64,000 bases of DNA, taken from positions 1-64,000 of the forward strand of contig CACICY010000003.1 of the NCBI GenBank assembly GCA_902585265.1. The letters are read 5' to 3'. A program made the translations under genes and the position numbers. Shown here in pieces: positions 52,753 to 63,223 of the stretch (position 1 is the first letter of the stretch; every line of letters starts with the position of its first letter). A model generated the notes under the pieces. It searched no databases and was not told where the DNA came from. It was given only the letters and a program-made list of their open reading frames with translations. The DNA is from an uncultured Pelagibacteraceae bacterium. GTDB taxonomy: Bacteria; Pseudomonadota; Alphaproteobacteria; Pelagibacterales; Pelagibacteraceae.

Positions 52753-53626
52753 TTTTAAAAATTAAGTTTGGTTTTTTTAAATAGATTTCTCTTCTAAAAA
52801 TAATTAATGAGGATAACACTACAAGTAATGAACCCAATAAGGTTTTAAAAGATGGTATTTCATTCCAAATAAAATAACCAAATACAATTGCAAATACTAA
52901 ACTTAAATACTTAAGTGGAGTAACTAAAGAAACTTCTGAAAGTTTGTAAGATTGTCCAAGTAGTAAATTAGCAATACCTCCAAGCAAACCAATCATACAC
53001 AAAAAAATAAAATCTATTAATGTAGGCATTACCCATCCAAAAGGAATTGTAAACAAACCTAAAATAGATATCGCTACTGAAAAATAAAAAGAAATAAGCC
53101 AAACTGGTTCGGATGTAGATAACTGTCTGATAGCAATTGCAACATATGACATTCCTAAACAAAAAATAATTGGATAAATATAATAAAAATTTAAAGTGGA
53201 AATTCCTGGTTGTGTAATAATTATTACACCTATAAATCCGATCAAAACCGCTAACCAGCGGTATTTACCAATTTTTTCTGACAAAAAATAAATGGATAAA
53301 ATTGTTGCAAAAATTGGTGCAGCAAATGAGATACCCACTACCGTTGCCAAAGGTAAATTTCTTAGTGCAATAAATACTGATACTATTGCCATTAATCCTG
53401 CGGCACATCTAAAGAAATGTAATTTTGGTCGATCTGTTTTATAAAAATTTGTGTAGTTTTCTTTTGGTATTAAAAAAAATATAGGTATTAATCCGCAAAT
53501 TCCTCTAAAAAAAAGAACTTCGCCAACAGGATAATTTTCAGACCACTTAACAAGCACATCCATCATTGAAAATGCACACACTGACAGAAACATGTACAAA
53601 AAGCCTAATTGATTTCTAGATAACAT
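52745..53626 (-). CDS. EamA/DMT family transporter
   Basis: Ten hydrophobic helices, FFRGICGLIPI, PLATVVGISFAAPIFATILS. Confidence 0.92.
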   Translation of the reverse strand: MLSRNQLGFLYMFLSVCAFSMMDVLVKWSENYPVGEVLFFRGICGLIPIFFLIPKENYTNFYKTDRPKLHFFRCAAGLMAIVSVFIALRNLPLATVVGISFAAPIFATILSIYFLSEKIGKYRWLAVLIGFIGVIIITQPGISTLNFYYIYPIIFCLGMSYVAIAIRQLSTSEPVWLISFYFSVAISILGLFTIPFGWVMPTLIDFIFLCMIGLLGGIANLLLGQSYKLSEVSLVTPLKYLSLVFAIVFGYFIWNEIPSFKTLLGSLLVVLSSLIIFRREIYLKKPNLIFKNE

Positions 53627-53660
53627 GGATTAGATTATATTATTATTATAACATTAATCT

Positions 53661-54104
53661 ATGGAAATAGCAGTTTTAGCTTTGGGATGTTTCTGGGGTC
53701 CAGAAAAAAAATATGGACAATTAGATGGCATCTACAGAACGGAGGTTGGATATTGTGGAGGAAACAGTCAAAATACAAACTATAGAGAAGTTTGTACAGG
53801 AACAACTAATCATGCGGAAGCTGTAAAATTAGAATTTGATCCAAAAGTTATTACATACGAGCAAATAATTAAGAAATTTTTTGAATTTCATGATCCAACT
53901 ACATTAAACTCTCAAGGTCCTGATTTTGGAACACAATACAGAAGTGAGATATTCTATCTTAATGATGAGCAAAAAAATATTGCTCAAAAAATAATAAACG
54001 AGGAAAATTTAAGGTTATCTGGAAAAGTTGTAACTAAGCTATCTGAGTTGAAAAATTACTGCACTGCTGAGGAGTATCATCAGAAGTATCTAGAAAAAAG
54101 ATAG
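53661..54104 (+). CDS. msrA: peptide-methionine (S)-S-oxide reductase
   Basis: LALGCFWGPEKKYGQLDGIYRTEVGYCGG, TQYRSEIFY, EEYHQKYL. Confidence 0.95.
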   Translation: MEIAVLALGCFWGPEKKYGQLDGIYRTEVGYCGGNSQNTNYREVCTGTTNHAEAVKLEFDPKVITYEQIIKKFFEFHDPTTLNSQGPDFGTQYRSEIFYLNDEQKNIAQKIINEENLRLSGKVVTKLSELKNYCTAEEYHQKYLEKR

Positions 54105-54105
54105 A

Positions 54106-54921
54106 ATGTCACTTGTTACATCAGATTGGTTAGAAAATAATTTAAATGACGTCAAAATAATTGACTGCTCATGGCATATGCCAGGAATTGACAGAAATCC
54201 TGAAGATGAATATTCTAAAAATCATATTCCTGGTGCAATTTTTTTTGACTTAGACAAAAATTCAGATCAAGATACAGATTTACCTCACATGCTTCCTTCA
54301 AAAGAAAAATGGGAAGAAATAGTGTCAGCAATGGGCATTTCGAATACTGATAGAATTATAATTTATGATAACTCAGATGTTTTAAGTTCATGTAGAGGTT
54401 GGTACAATTTTATTTATTTTGGTCATGATAAACAACTAGTAAGTGTTTTAGATGGTGGTTTAAAAAAGTGGATTATTGAAAATAGAAAAATAACAAGTGA
54501 AAAGACAATTTTAAATAACTCAACCTACAGAGCAACAGAAAAGAAAAATCTGGTAAAAAGTATTCTTGAAATAAATGAAAACATTGAACAAAAAAATTTT
54601 ACAATAATCGACGCTAGAAGTAAGGAAAGATTTAATGGAAGTGTTCCAGATCCCAGGAAGAATGTGAGAAGTGGATCTATTCCAAACTCTGTATGTCTTC
54701 CATTTAAAGAAATTATAAATAGCTCAGACAACACTTTTAAGGATGTAAGTGAGATCTCAAAAAAGTTCAGCGAAATTATTGATTTAAATGACGATAAAAG
54801 AGTTTTCTCATGTGGATCTGGTATAACAGCATGTGTTTTAGGTCTTGCATATTCCCTAGTAAATAATACATATTCTCCTACAGTTTATGATGGTTCATGG
54901 GCTGAATATGGAAGAATATAA
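54106..54921 (+). CDS. sseA: 3-mercaptopyruvate/thiosulfate sulfurtransferase (two rhodanese domains)
   Basis: HIPGAIFFDLDKNSD, FSCGSGITACVLGLA active-site Cys. Confidence 0.93.
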   Translation: MSLVTSDWLENNLNDVKIIDCSWHMPGIDRNPEDEYSKNHIPGAIFFDLDKNSDQDTDLPHMLPSKEKWEEIVSAMGISNTDRIIIYDNSDVLSSCRGWYNFIYFGHDKQLVSVLDGGLKKWIIENRKITSEKTILNNSTYRATEKKNLVKSILEINENIEQKNFTIIDARSKERFNGSVPDPRKNVRSGSIPNSVCLPFKEIINSSDNTFKDVSEISKKFSEIIDLNDDKRVFSCGSGITACVLGLAYSLVNNTYSPTVYDGSWAEYGRI

Positions 54922-54923
54922 AA

Positions 54924-55844
54924 ATGAAAAGATCTACTAAAATAACATCAATAATAGTAATTTTTTTTCTTATTATTGCAGGTGTGATCATTGCTCGGAC
55001 AATGATTGGAAACCATTTTAAAAAAAAATTTAGTAAAAGACCCCCACCAGGTATTATAGTTAAAACAGTTGAGCAAAGAAAATTTCAAAATATCATTGAA
55101 ACTTTTGGAACAGCTGTTCCAATTAAAACACAGTCATACAATATTGAAAAATACGAAATTCTTGAAGAAATCAAATATAATACCAAAGTTAAGTCTGGTG
55201 ATGTTATCGCAAAATTAAAAAATAGAACTATAGTAGCACCATTCGATGGAGTAGTTGGTAAAAGAAACTTTTCTGATGATATTAATGTTTCAGAGAGTTC
55301 TGTAGTAATTGATATCGAGGATGCATCTTCTTTATTTATTGATGTTGATGTTCCAGAAATATTTGCACCATTTGTAGAAAAAGGACTAGGCGTTGATGTA
55401 AAATTTTCTGGCAATAAAGATAAAACTTATAAAGGTATAGTAGATTCTTTGGCTAGCAAAATTGATGTTAGCAATAGATCTTTAAGACTTAGAGTTAAAA
55501 TGCAAAATTCAAATTCTGAGATTTTGCCTGGTGCTTTAATGGAAGTCACAATAAAATATAATGAGAGAGTTTCTTTAGGAATACCAGATACAAGTGTAAT
55601 CTTAGAAGGTAACAAGATTTATATTTATAAAGTAGATAAAGAGAATGTAACAAAAAGAGTTGAAGTTAAAGTTGGTAACAGAAACAAAGGATATCTAGAA
55701 GTGGAGTCAGGTTTAAATGAGGGCGATATAGTTGTTGCTGAAGGATTGAAAAAAGTAAGACCCAATGGAAAAATTAAACCCATTAAAGATGGTGAAAAAA
55801 AAAGTGATTCTAGTTGGGGTAAAAAAGAAAATAAAAGTAAATAA
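54924..55844 (+). CDS. RND efflux periplasmic adaptor (MFP) subunit
   Basis: N-terminal TM, APFDGVVGKRNFS, GALMEVTI; upstream of RND permease. Confidence 0.93.
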   Translation: MKRSTKITSIIVIFFLIIAGVIIARTMIGNHFKKKFSKRPPPGIIVKTVEQRKFQNIIETFGTAVPIKTQSYNIEKYEILEEIKYNTKVKSGDVIAKLKNRTIVAPFDGVVGKRNFSDDINVSESSVVIDIEDASSLFIDVDVPEIFAPFVEKGLGVDVKFSGNKDKTYKGIVDSLASKIDVSNRSLRLRVKMQNSNSEILPGALMEVTIKYNERVSLGIPDTSVILEGNKIYIYKVDKENVTKRVEVKVGNRNKGYLEVESGLNEGDIVVAEGLKKVRPNGKIKPIKDGEKKSDSSWGKKENKSK

Positions 55845-55848
55845 TTAA

Positions 55849-58800
55849 ATGTATTTAACTGATGTTAGTATTAGGAGACCTGCATTGTCATGGGTACTAT
55901 CCTTAATATTAGTAGTCTTTGGAACTTTTGTTTTTTCAAAGTTACCTGTGAGAGAACTCCCCTCTGGTTTGCAACCCCCTGTGGTTCAAGTTCAAGTAGA
56001 ATATGCCTCAGCGTCAGCTCCAATTGTTGATGAAGAGGTAACGCAAGTAATAGAGGAAGTTATAGGTGGTGCAGAGGGAATAAAAAATATAGACGCTAAA
56101 TCAGAAAATGGAAAAAGTACTATAAATATAGAATTTGACACTGATATTGACCTTGATAATGCAGCAAACGATGTAAGGGAGAGAGTTGCAAGAATTGTCG
56201 GAAGATTACCAGCTGAGTCTGAGGCTCCAAGAATACTTAAACAATCTGCGGGTTTTACAACTACAATGTGGCTTGCTTTATCCTCAGAAACCTGGAGCGA
56301 TCTTGAGCTTGGAGATTACGCAGAACGATATTTAGTTGATCAGTTTTCTAGCATTAAAAATGTTGGCCGAATAAGAACAGGTGGCCTTAGAGAACAGAGT
56401 ATAAGAGTATGGATAGATCCAATCAAATTAGCTGCAAACAATTTAACTATTCAAGAAGTAGAAAGATCTTTAAGAAATGAAAATGTTCGATTACCTGCAG
56501 GTACACTTGAAGCTGAAAATATAGATTTAACAATCAATATCGATAAATCATACAATGATTTAGAAAAACTTAAGGAGCTCCCAATTAAGAAGGCTAAAGA
56601 CAACATAGTAAGACTATCGGATATTGCAAATTTAGAATTAGGCCCTGTCACAGAGAAAGTTTTATTTAGAGCTCAGAGCAAAGGAGCGCTAAATTTAAAA
56701 ACTATGGGAATAGGTATTTATGCAAGAAGTGGAGCCTCAACTGTTGAATTATCAAAAGAAGTTGAAAAAAAAATTATAGAAATAAGAAAAACTTTACCAG
56801 CTGATTTAAATTTAGAAATAGCTTTTAATAGGGCTACTTATATTGGTGAAGCAATAAATGAGGTTTATAAAACTTTAGTTATAGCTTTTATACTTGTAGT
56901 AATAATAATTTATTTATTTTTAGGGAATTTAAAAGCAGTTATTGTTCCCGCAATAGCCTTACCTGTAAGTCTAATTGCAACATTCTTAGGATTATATATA
57001 TTTGATTTATCAATTAATATATTTGTCTTATTAAGTTTTATATTAGCAATTGGAATTATTACTGATGACTCGGTCATTATGACTGATGCGATATATAGAA
57101 GAATTGAAAATGGTGAGACACCGCTGGTAGCTGCTTATAAAGGCTCAAAACAAATTACATTTGCAATAATTGCAACAACTCTTATTTTAGTTGCAGTATT
57201 TTTACCTTTAATTTTTATTGAAGGTATTGCTGGAACTTTATTTAAAGAAACTGCAATAGCGCTATCATTTGCAATAGTAGTGTCATCATTTGTTGCTCTA
57301 ACACTTTCACCTATGTTAGGTAGTAAATTTCTTGATAAAAAGAAAAAGTCTAATTTTTTGACAAGAAGATTTGATAAATTTTTTCAAGGCTTTTTAAAAT
57401 TTTATACTGAAACATTAGGATTTTGGGTGAGTAAGAAGAAAACAATAATAACATTCATAATTTTTATTATAGTTGCCTCTGGGGGTTTGTATAACTACAC
57501 AAAAAAAGAATTGTTACCATTAGAAGATCGTGGAGTTTACTTAGTTATAGGATTTACTGATGAGGGAAGTTCGTTCCAATATACTCAAAAAAGGGCGGAG
57601 GATGTGGAAAAAAGACTAATTCCACTGCTTGATAGCGATAATAGTCCATACAATAGATTTTTAATGATAGTTCCAGGTTTTGGCTCTGAAAATAGCTTCT
57701 TAATTATCTCACTTTTAGATAATTGGAAAAATAGAAAACAGAATTCTCAAACGATAATGAGACAAGCGATCGGAAAAATAGTTACAGTACCTCAAACACT
57801 AGCTTTTCCAATTTCTCCTCAGTCCATAAGAGTTTCTAGTTACAATAAGCCTGTTCAAATGGTTATTTATGGAAATACATATGAAGAGTTAGAACAAATA
57901 CAATCTCAAGTTATTAGAATGTTAAGAAAGAACAGAAATTTATCAAGACTTGAATCTGACTACAGTAGAAATAAACCTGAAGTAAATATAAAAATTAACA
58001 AAAATAAAGCAAAAGACTTAGGAATATCAACTGAAGCAATTGGTCAAACTTTAGAAACATTGTATGGAGGTAAAACGGTCACAAAATTTAATAAACTTGG
58101 AAAAGAATACCCAATTATTTTGCAGCAATATTTAGAAGATAGAAAAAATAAAGAAAGTTTGAGTAAAATATTTGTTCGATCAGAAAAAACTGGCAATTTA
58201 GTTTCACTCTCTAATCTTGTTGAATTTAAAGAAAAAGGAACAGCTAGTAAGTTATCAAGATATAATAGACAACGTGCTGTTACAATATCGGCTAACATAA
58301 GTGAAGGTTATACTTTAGCTGAAGCGATTAAATATTTAGAGGAAACGATGACAAATGTTGCTCCAGACAAACAAATTACTTGGAAGGGAAAGTCTGAAGA
58401 ATTAAAAGAAACCAGTAATGAACTTTATATTATTTTTGCTTTAGCATTATTGACCGCTTATCTTGTAATGTCAGCTACTTTCAATTCATTTATACACCCA
58501 TTTATAATTATATTAACTGTTCCACTTGCAGTATTCGGGGGGTTAATTTTTATACTATTCTTAAATTCATCAATAAATATATTTTCACAAATAGCCTTGG
58601 TAATACTCATTGGTATATCAACAAAAAATAGTATTCTTATAGTTGATTATGCAAATCAATTAAGAACAAAAGGTAAGGAAATTGAAAAAGCTGTGAAAGA
58701 AGCCTGCAGTTTAAGATTTAGACCAATTATAATGACATCCATAAGCACAATGATTGCAATGTTACCTTTAGTTATTGGAAATATTGGTCCAGGTGCTGGA

Positions 58801-58959
58801 GAAGGCTCAAGACTTGCTGTAGGTGCAACTATACTTGGTGGAATGATAATTTCTACATTCTTTACTTTATATGTAACTCCAACGATGTATTTAACTTTAG
58901 CGAAAAATACGAAGAGAATAGATGCAGTTGATATAGAACTTAAAAAACAATTAAACTAA
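55849..58959 (+). CDS. RND efflux permease
   Basis: 1036 aa; MYLTDVSIRRPALSWVLS, GIITDDSVIMTDAIYRR, GISTKNSILIVDYANQLR. Confidence 0.96.
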   Translation: MYLTDVSIRRPALSWVLSLILVVFGTFVFSKLPVRELPSGLQPPVVQVQVEYASASAPIVDEEVTQVIEEVIGGAEGIKNIDAKSENGKSTINIEFDTDIDLDNAANDVRERVARIVGRLPAESEAPRILKQSAGFTTTMWLALSSETWSDLELGDYAERYLVDQFSSIKNVGRIRTGGLREQSIRVWIDPIKLAANNLTIQEVERSLRNENVRLPAGTLEAENIDLTINIDKSYNDLEKLKELPIKKAKDNIVRLSDIANLELGPVTEKVLFRAQSKGALNLKTMGIGIYARSGASTVELSKEVEKKIIEIRKTLPADLNLEIAFNRATYIGEAINEVYKTLVIAFILVVIIIYLFLGNLKAVIVPAIALPVSLIATFLGLYIFDLSINIFVLLSFILAIGIITDDSVIMTDAIYRRIENGETPLVAAYKGSKQITFAIIATTLILVAVFLPLIFIEGIAGTLFKETAIALSFAIVVSSFVALTLSPMLGSKFLDKKKKSNFLTRRFDKFFQGFLKFYTETLGFWVSKKKTIITFIIFIIVASGGLYNYTKKELLPLEDRGVYLVIGFTDEGSSFQYTQKRAEDVEKRLIPLLDSDNSPYNRFLMIVPGFGSENSFLIISLLDNWKNRKQNSQTIMRQAIGKIVTVPQTLAFPISPQSIRVSSYNKPVQMVIYGNTYEELEQIQSQVIRMLRKNRNLSRLESDYSRNKPEVNIKINKNKAKDLGISTEAIGQTLETLYGGKTVTKFNKLGKEYPIILQQYLEDRKNKESLSKIFVRSEKTGNLVSLSNLVEFKEKGTASKLSRYNRQRAVTISANISEGYTLAEAIKYLEETMTNVAPDKQITWKGKSEELKETSNELYIIFALALLTAYLVMSATFNSFIHPFIIILTVPLAVFGGLIFILFLNSSINIFSQIALVILIGISTKNSILIVDYANQLRTKGKEIEKAVKEACSLRFRPIIMTSISTMIAMLPLVIGNIGPGAGEGSRLAVGATILGGMIISTFFTLYVTPTMYLTLAKNTKRIDAVDIELKKQLN

Positions 58960-59555
58960 AATATAATATATTTCTTTGTAGTAAGTGAATTACGACAATT
59001 GTTAAGCTGTGCTTTATATTTCTTAGACTGATTTTCAACTTTTTTTGCTAAAAGAATAATTTTTTGGTTTTTTTTATAATTTTTGTAATTTCCCCATCCC
59101 TCATGATAAGCAACATATTGTTTAAAAGCGTCATTTTTTGAGATTTTTAAGATCTTCTCTGTTTTATTTGTATACCAACCAATAAAATCTACACTATCTT
59201 TAAATCTTGTCCTAGTAGCATACTTGTTTCCTGTTTCCTCTTTGTATTGCCTCCAGGTTCCTCTAACAGCTTGAGAATAGCCAAAAGAACTTGATGGTCT
59301 TTTATATGGAATAACCTTAAATAATTTTTGTCTAGGTGGTTTTGCCAACCAATCAAAATCAGACTCCATTTTAATTATAGCAAGTTGTAAATAAATAGGA
59401 GTTCCCCATTTTTGTTCAGTTTTTTTTGCATGTTTATACCAAAGATATCTTTCTGAAAAAATTGAACAGCCATCTGCAGTATTTTTAGGAATTGATGAGC
59501 AAGCAGATACTATAAAAAGGAATAAAAATAAATATATATTTTTATTTCGAATCAT
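58956..59555 (-). CDS. transglycosylase SLT-like lipoprotein
   Basis: LFIVSACSS lipobox, LAIIKMESDFDW catalytic Glu region, SSFGYSQAV. Confidence 0.85.
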   Translation of the reverse strand: MIRNKNIYLFLFLFIVSACSSIPKNTADGCSIFSERYLWYKHAKKTEQKWGTPIYLQLAIIKMESDFDWLAKPPRQKLFKVIPYKRPSSSFGYSQAVRGTWRQYKEETGNKYATRTRFKDSVDFIGWYTNKTEKILKISKNDAFKQYVAYHEGWGNYKNYKKNQKIILLAKKVENQSKKYKAQLNNCRNSLTTKKYIIF

Positions 59556-59563
59556 TTTTATTA

Positions 59564-60088
59564 TTATCTATTTTTTTTTCTCCATATCCAAGGATATTCG
59601 AATTGCATTTTCCATAAACCCAAAGAAAGTTTTTTGGCATAAATCTGATGTTTTCTAAATTTACCATTTGAATACTTAGGATAATCAAACGCATAACCAT
59701 TTTTGACCATAAAAACCGAGAGACTCTTATTTTTTATAAAACATTCTCCAATTAACCTACTGTATTGATCTTTATTTTTTTCTATTCTACAATTAACAAT
59801 CTGATCTGCAATTTTTTCAATAAGTTTTTCTTTAGATAGCTTTCCGCATAGAATTTCAACATTATTTAAAACACATGATTGTTTTTTTCCAAAAAAATAA
59901 CTTTCAGGAGCATCAATTCCACTAAAACGAATTTTCTTATTATTAATCTTGAGTGTATCACCATCTATAATTTTTGGTTTGCCTGAAATTAACAAATAAT
60001 TGTGGTCTGAAGAGAGTGAGGAAATATTATTAAATAAGAGAAAAAAAAAACTAATTAAAATCAGTTTTTGCTTTTTCATTAAATTCAT
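59564..60088 (-). CDS. thermonuclease family (SNase-like) protein
   Basis: IIDGDTLKINNKKIRFSGIDAPES, signal peptide. Confidence 0.92.
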   Translation of the reverse strand: MNLMKKQKLILISFFFLLFNNISSLSSDHNYLLISGKPKIIDGDTLKINNKKIRFSGIDAPESYFFGKKQSCVLNNVEILCGKLSKEKLIEKIADQIVNCRIEKNKDQYSRLIGECFIKNKSLSVFMVKNGYAFDYPKYSNGKFRKHQIYAKKLSLGLWKMQFEYPWIWRKKNR

Positions 60089-60359
60089 CCATTTTTTTTC
60101 GAAGTTCTTCGTCTGAAACGTTTTTCTCTTTCAAGTCATCTTTAATTTTTCTAAAAACATCTTGGTCACCTGCTTCGGCAAAATCTGCTTTTATGACTGA
60201 TTGAATATATTCTTTTTCTTGATCTGGATTAAAACTTAGCATCTGAGAAACCCATTCTCCTAAATATTTATTTCTTCTAGCACTAACCTTGAATTGAAGC
60301 TCTTGATCGTGAGCAAATTTCTTTTCAAAACTTTTTTTTCTATCTTCAAATGAACTCAT
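60051..60359 (-). CDS. DUF1476 family protein (ATPase inhibitor zeta-subunit-like)
   Basis: FEDRKKSFEKKFAHDQELQFKVSARRNKYLGEW. Confidence 0.92.
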   Translation of the reverse strand: MSSFEDRKKSFEKKFAHDQELQFKVSARRNKYLGEWVSQMLSFNPDQEKEYIQSVIKADFAEAGDQDVFRKIKDDLKEKNVSDEELRKKMDEFNEKAKTDFN

Positions 60360-60423
60360 TTTGACAAATTAAAAAGATTTCGCTTTATGTCAATCTAATT
60401 TAATTTATATTTGTGTTAAATTT

Positions 60424-61134
60424 ATGAATAATTTAATACTTGTTCGACACGGACAAAGTGAGTGGAACCTGGAAAACCGTTTTACCGGCTGGGTAGATGT
60501 AGAATTAGCTGCCAAAGGCAAACTTGAAGCTTGTAAGGCAGGAGAGTTAATTAAAGAATTAAACCTTGAATTATCTTATTTTTATACATCATTACAGACA
60601 AGATCAATTGAAACACTCAATTTAATACTTAATACCATGAGAATTAAAAATCAAGATGTTGTTAATGCGTGGGAACTAAATGAGAGGCACTACGGAGCGT
60701 TAACTGGTTTAAATAAAGATGAAATGAAAAAACATTATGGAGAAGAAAAAATTCATGCTTTTAGAAGATCTTGGGATAACCCACCTGAGCCTCTAAAAAA
60801 AACAAGCCCCTATCATCCTTTGAATATTGATATATATAAAAATATTCCAAAAGATAAAATTCCAGATACAGAGTCATTAAAAAATACTTATGAAAGAGTA
60901 ATACCTTTTTATAAAAAAAACATTGAACCTAAATTAGATGAAAATATTATTGTATCAGCTCATGGAAATTCAATTAGATCATTATGTAAATACTTATTTA
61001 ATTTAGATAATGAAAAGATTTCAAGCTTAGAAATACCAACTGGTAATCCTTTATTGATTGAAACTGAAAAAGGAAAGATTAAACACGCAAGATATTTAGA
61101 TAAAGATAGAGCAAAAGATCTTTTAGTTTTCTAG
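60424..61134 (+). CDS. gpmA: 2,3-bisphosphoglycerate-dependent phosphoglycerate mutase
   Basis: LVRHGQSEWNLENRFTGWVDVEL, ELNERHYGALTGLNK. Confidence 0.96.
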   Translation: MNNLILVRHGQSEWNLENRFTGWVDVELAAKGKLEACKAGELIKELNLELSYFYTSLQTRSIETLNLILNTMRIKNQDVVNAWELNERHYGALTGLNKDEMKKHYGEEKIHAFRRSWDNPPEPLKKTSPYHPLNIDIYKNIPKDKIPDTESLKNTYERVIPFYKKNIEPKLDENIIVSAHGNSIRSLCKYLFNLDNEKISSLEIPTGNPLLIETEKGKIKHARYLDKDRAKDLLVF

Positions 61135-61841
61135 ATAAATAATTTTTCGTATATTTCAAAATCAGTTAAATGCTTAAATTCACCTTTATACTCATAACCA
61201 TAAAGTTTACTTTCTCTCAAAAGTGCATCCCATATTTCGGATATAGGAAAATAATTTAATTTTTTATGTAATATTAATTCCTTATTAAATATTTGACATC
61301 CAGTATATTTAAAATTGTTTATTTTTTCCTTTAGAAGGACATTATTTTTTATCTCAAAATCTCCATTAAATCTTTTATCAAAACATGTCGAGTTATTTAC
61401 AATTAATAAAATGTTTTTAATTTTTCTTTCAAAGTAAATTTTCTCCATTTTATCAATTGAGTTGATATAACTATCATCCCAAATTGTATCTGGATTAATT
61501 ACCAGAACATCATTCTCATTAGATTTTTTTATAAGACTTAGAGTACCACCTCCTGTTCCTAAGATTGTCTCACCATCATCTACAATTTCAATATTTATTG
61601 GGAAATTTTTAGTATTAATAAAATCAATTATCTTTTCTTTTAAATAAAAAACATTAATTTTAATTTTTTCGATTTTTATTTTTATAAGAAAATTAATTGT
61701 ATTTTCTAATAAGGTTTTATTTTTATAAACTATTAATGGCTTAGGTAAACTGTCTGTTATCGGTTGTACTCTCTTGCCAAATCCAGCACAGAGTATTAGG
61801 GCAGTTTTAATTTTCATAAGATTTTCTAATTTTTCTATCAA
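61131..61841 (-). CDS. nucleotidyltransferase, MurU-like
   Basis: LCAGFGKRVQPITDSLPKPLI, ILGTGGGTLS; overlaps AmgK-like gene. Confidence 0.87.
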   Translation of the reverse strand: MIEKLENLMKIKTALILCAGFGKRVQPITDSLPKPLIVYKNKTLLENTINFLIKIKIEKIKINVFYLKEKIIDFINTKNFPINIEIVDDGETILGTGGGTLSLIKKSNENDVLVINPDTIWDDSYINSIDKMEKIYFERKIKNILLIVNNSTCFDKRFNGDFEIKNNVLLKEKINNFKYTGCQIFNKELILHKKLNYFPISEIWDALLRESKLYGYEYKGEFKHLTDFEIYEKLFI

Positions 61842-62757
61842 AATTTTTACTTAAAAGGTAATTTAAGTCTTTAAATATTGGATTATTCAAAGTTCTGTAA
61901 TCGATTAAATCCCATGCGTGAGGTATAAGTTTAAGATATTTATTTTTGTTATCTCTTACAGATAATCTAGTAAATATGCCAATTATTTTTAAATTCCTTA
62001 ATACAGATAAGATCTCAAAGTCATTTTTGAACTTTTTAAGATTTAATTGTTTATTTTTTTTTATGAATTCATCAAAAATATAATTTTTAGTCTTTATGTC
62101 TGTTTTAAATCTAACATCATCGATAAGGGAAGCTAAATCATATGCAATATTACCATATACAGCATCTTGACTATCTATCAGCCCTAAACCTTTTTTAGTA
62201 ATCATTAAATTAGATATATGAAAATCTCGATGAACAAAAACTTTATTTTTATGATAGATATTATTTAGTAATTTTTTAAATATCTTATTAAATTTAATTT
62301 TTAAAATCTTAATTTTTCCTCTTTTAACATATTTTGGTAAATACCAATTTAAGAATAAATTAGACTCATTTAATAATTTTTTTAATGAATAGTTTGGCAC
62401 TTTATAATTAGTTTTCAAAAATGTTTTTTGATACTTAGTTTTTATATTTTTCATTTTGATTAATAAATTTAGAATTTTTTTATAATAAATTTTTTTATTT
62501 ACTGTTTTTCTTTGAAATTTTTTAAAAACTGTTAAATCACCAAAATCTTCAATCTCAATATAATTATTTTTGTAATTCTGAGATATTAATTTAGGGGCTA
62601 AAATATTTTTTTTAATTAATATTTTATTAACAGCATCATACTCTAACAAATTACTTTTTTTGTTTTTTACACAATGAACTAGAATATATTTTTTTCCTCT
62701 ATAAAAATTTCTAAATGATGCATCACCTGTTATTTTTTTTAACTTATTTAAATTCAT
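61807..62757 (-). CDS. sugar phosphotransferase, AmgK-like
   Basis: GDASFRNFYRG, FVHRDFHISNLMI, GLIDSQDAVYGNIAYDLASL. Confidence 0.88.
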   Translation of the reverse strand: MNLNKLKKITGDASFRNFYRGKKYILVHCVKNKKSNLLEYDAVNKILIKKNILAPKLISQNYKNNYIEIEDFGDLTVFKKFQRKTVNKKIYYKKILNLLIKMKNIKTKYQKTFLKTNYKVPNYSLKKLLNESNLFLNWYLPKYVKRGKIKILKIKFNKIFKKLLNNIYHKNKVFVHRDFHISNLMITKKGLGLIDSQDAVYGNIAYDLASLIDDVRFKTDIKTKNYIFDEFIKKNKQLNLKKFKNDFEILSVLRNLKIIGIFTRLSVRDNKNKYLKLIPHAWDLIDYRTLNNPIFKDLNYLLSKNFDRKIRKSYEN

Positions 62758-63223
62758 TAATTATTTTTTTGTTTTTAGAAATTATTGTAAGATAACGCTC
62801 AGTATAGTTTTTATTATATTTAAATATTAAACTAATACTATTTTTAATTTTTATTTTTTTTGCTATTTCGGGCCACTCAATCAAGGTTATTTGTTTTTTT
62901 AAATTTTCTTGGATACCTAAGTTATTAAGCTCTTTTTTATTTTTAATTCTATATAAATCGTAGTGCTTTATTAAAATTTTTTTTATCTGATACTCATTAG
63001 TAATATTAAAAGTAGGACTAGGAACTTCCGATATTTCCTCTCTGTTTTTTCTTTGAAGAGAATTAATAATGTATTTAATGAAAGTAGTTTTCCCTACGCC
63101 TAGATTGCCAGTTAAAAGTATGAAATCTCCTAAATTAATGAACTTACATAGGCGTTCAGCTACAAGTTTAGTATCTTTTTCTTTAGAAATATTTATTTTG
63201 CCACTTCTAGTAGCGATAAGCAT
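62744..63223 (-). CDS. tsaE: tRNA threonylcarbamoyladenosine biosynthesis ATPase
   Basis: [39 protein letters not shown]. Confidence 0.94.
   Translation of the reverse strand: MLIATRSGKINISKEKDTKLVAERLCKFINLGDFILLTGNLGVGKTTFIKYIINSLQRKNREEISEVPSPTFNITNEYQIKKILIKHYDLYRIKNKKELNNLGIQENLKKQITLIEWPEIAKKIKIKNSISLIFKYNKNYTERYLTIISKNKKIINEFK

Noticed and set aside
55085-55414. 109-aa ORF antisense to the RND adaptor
   Set aside because: Shadow ORF, no independent support
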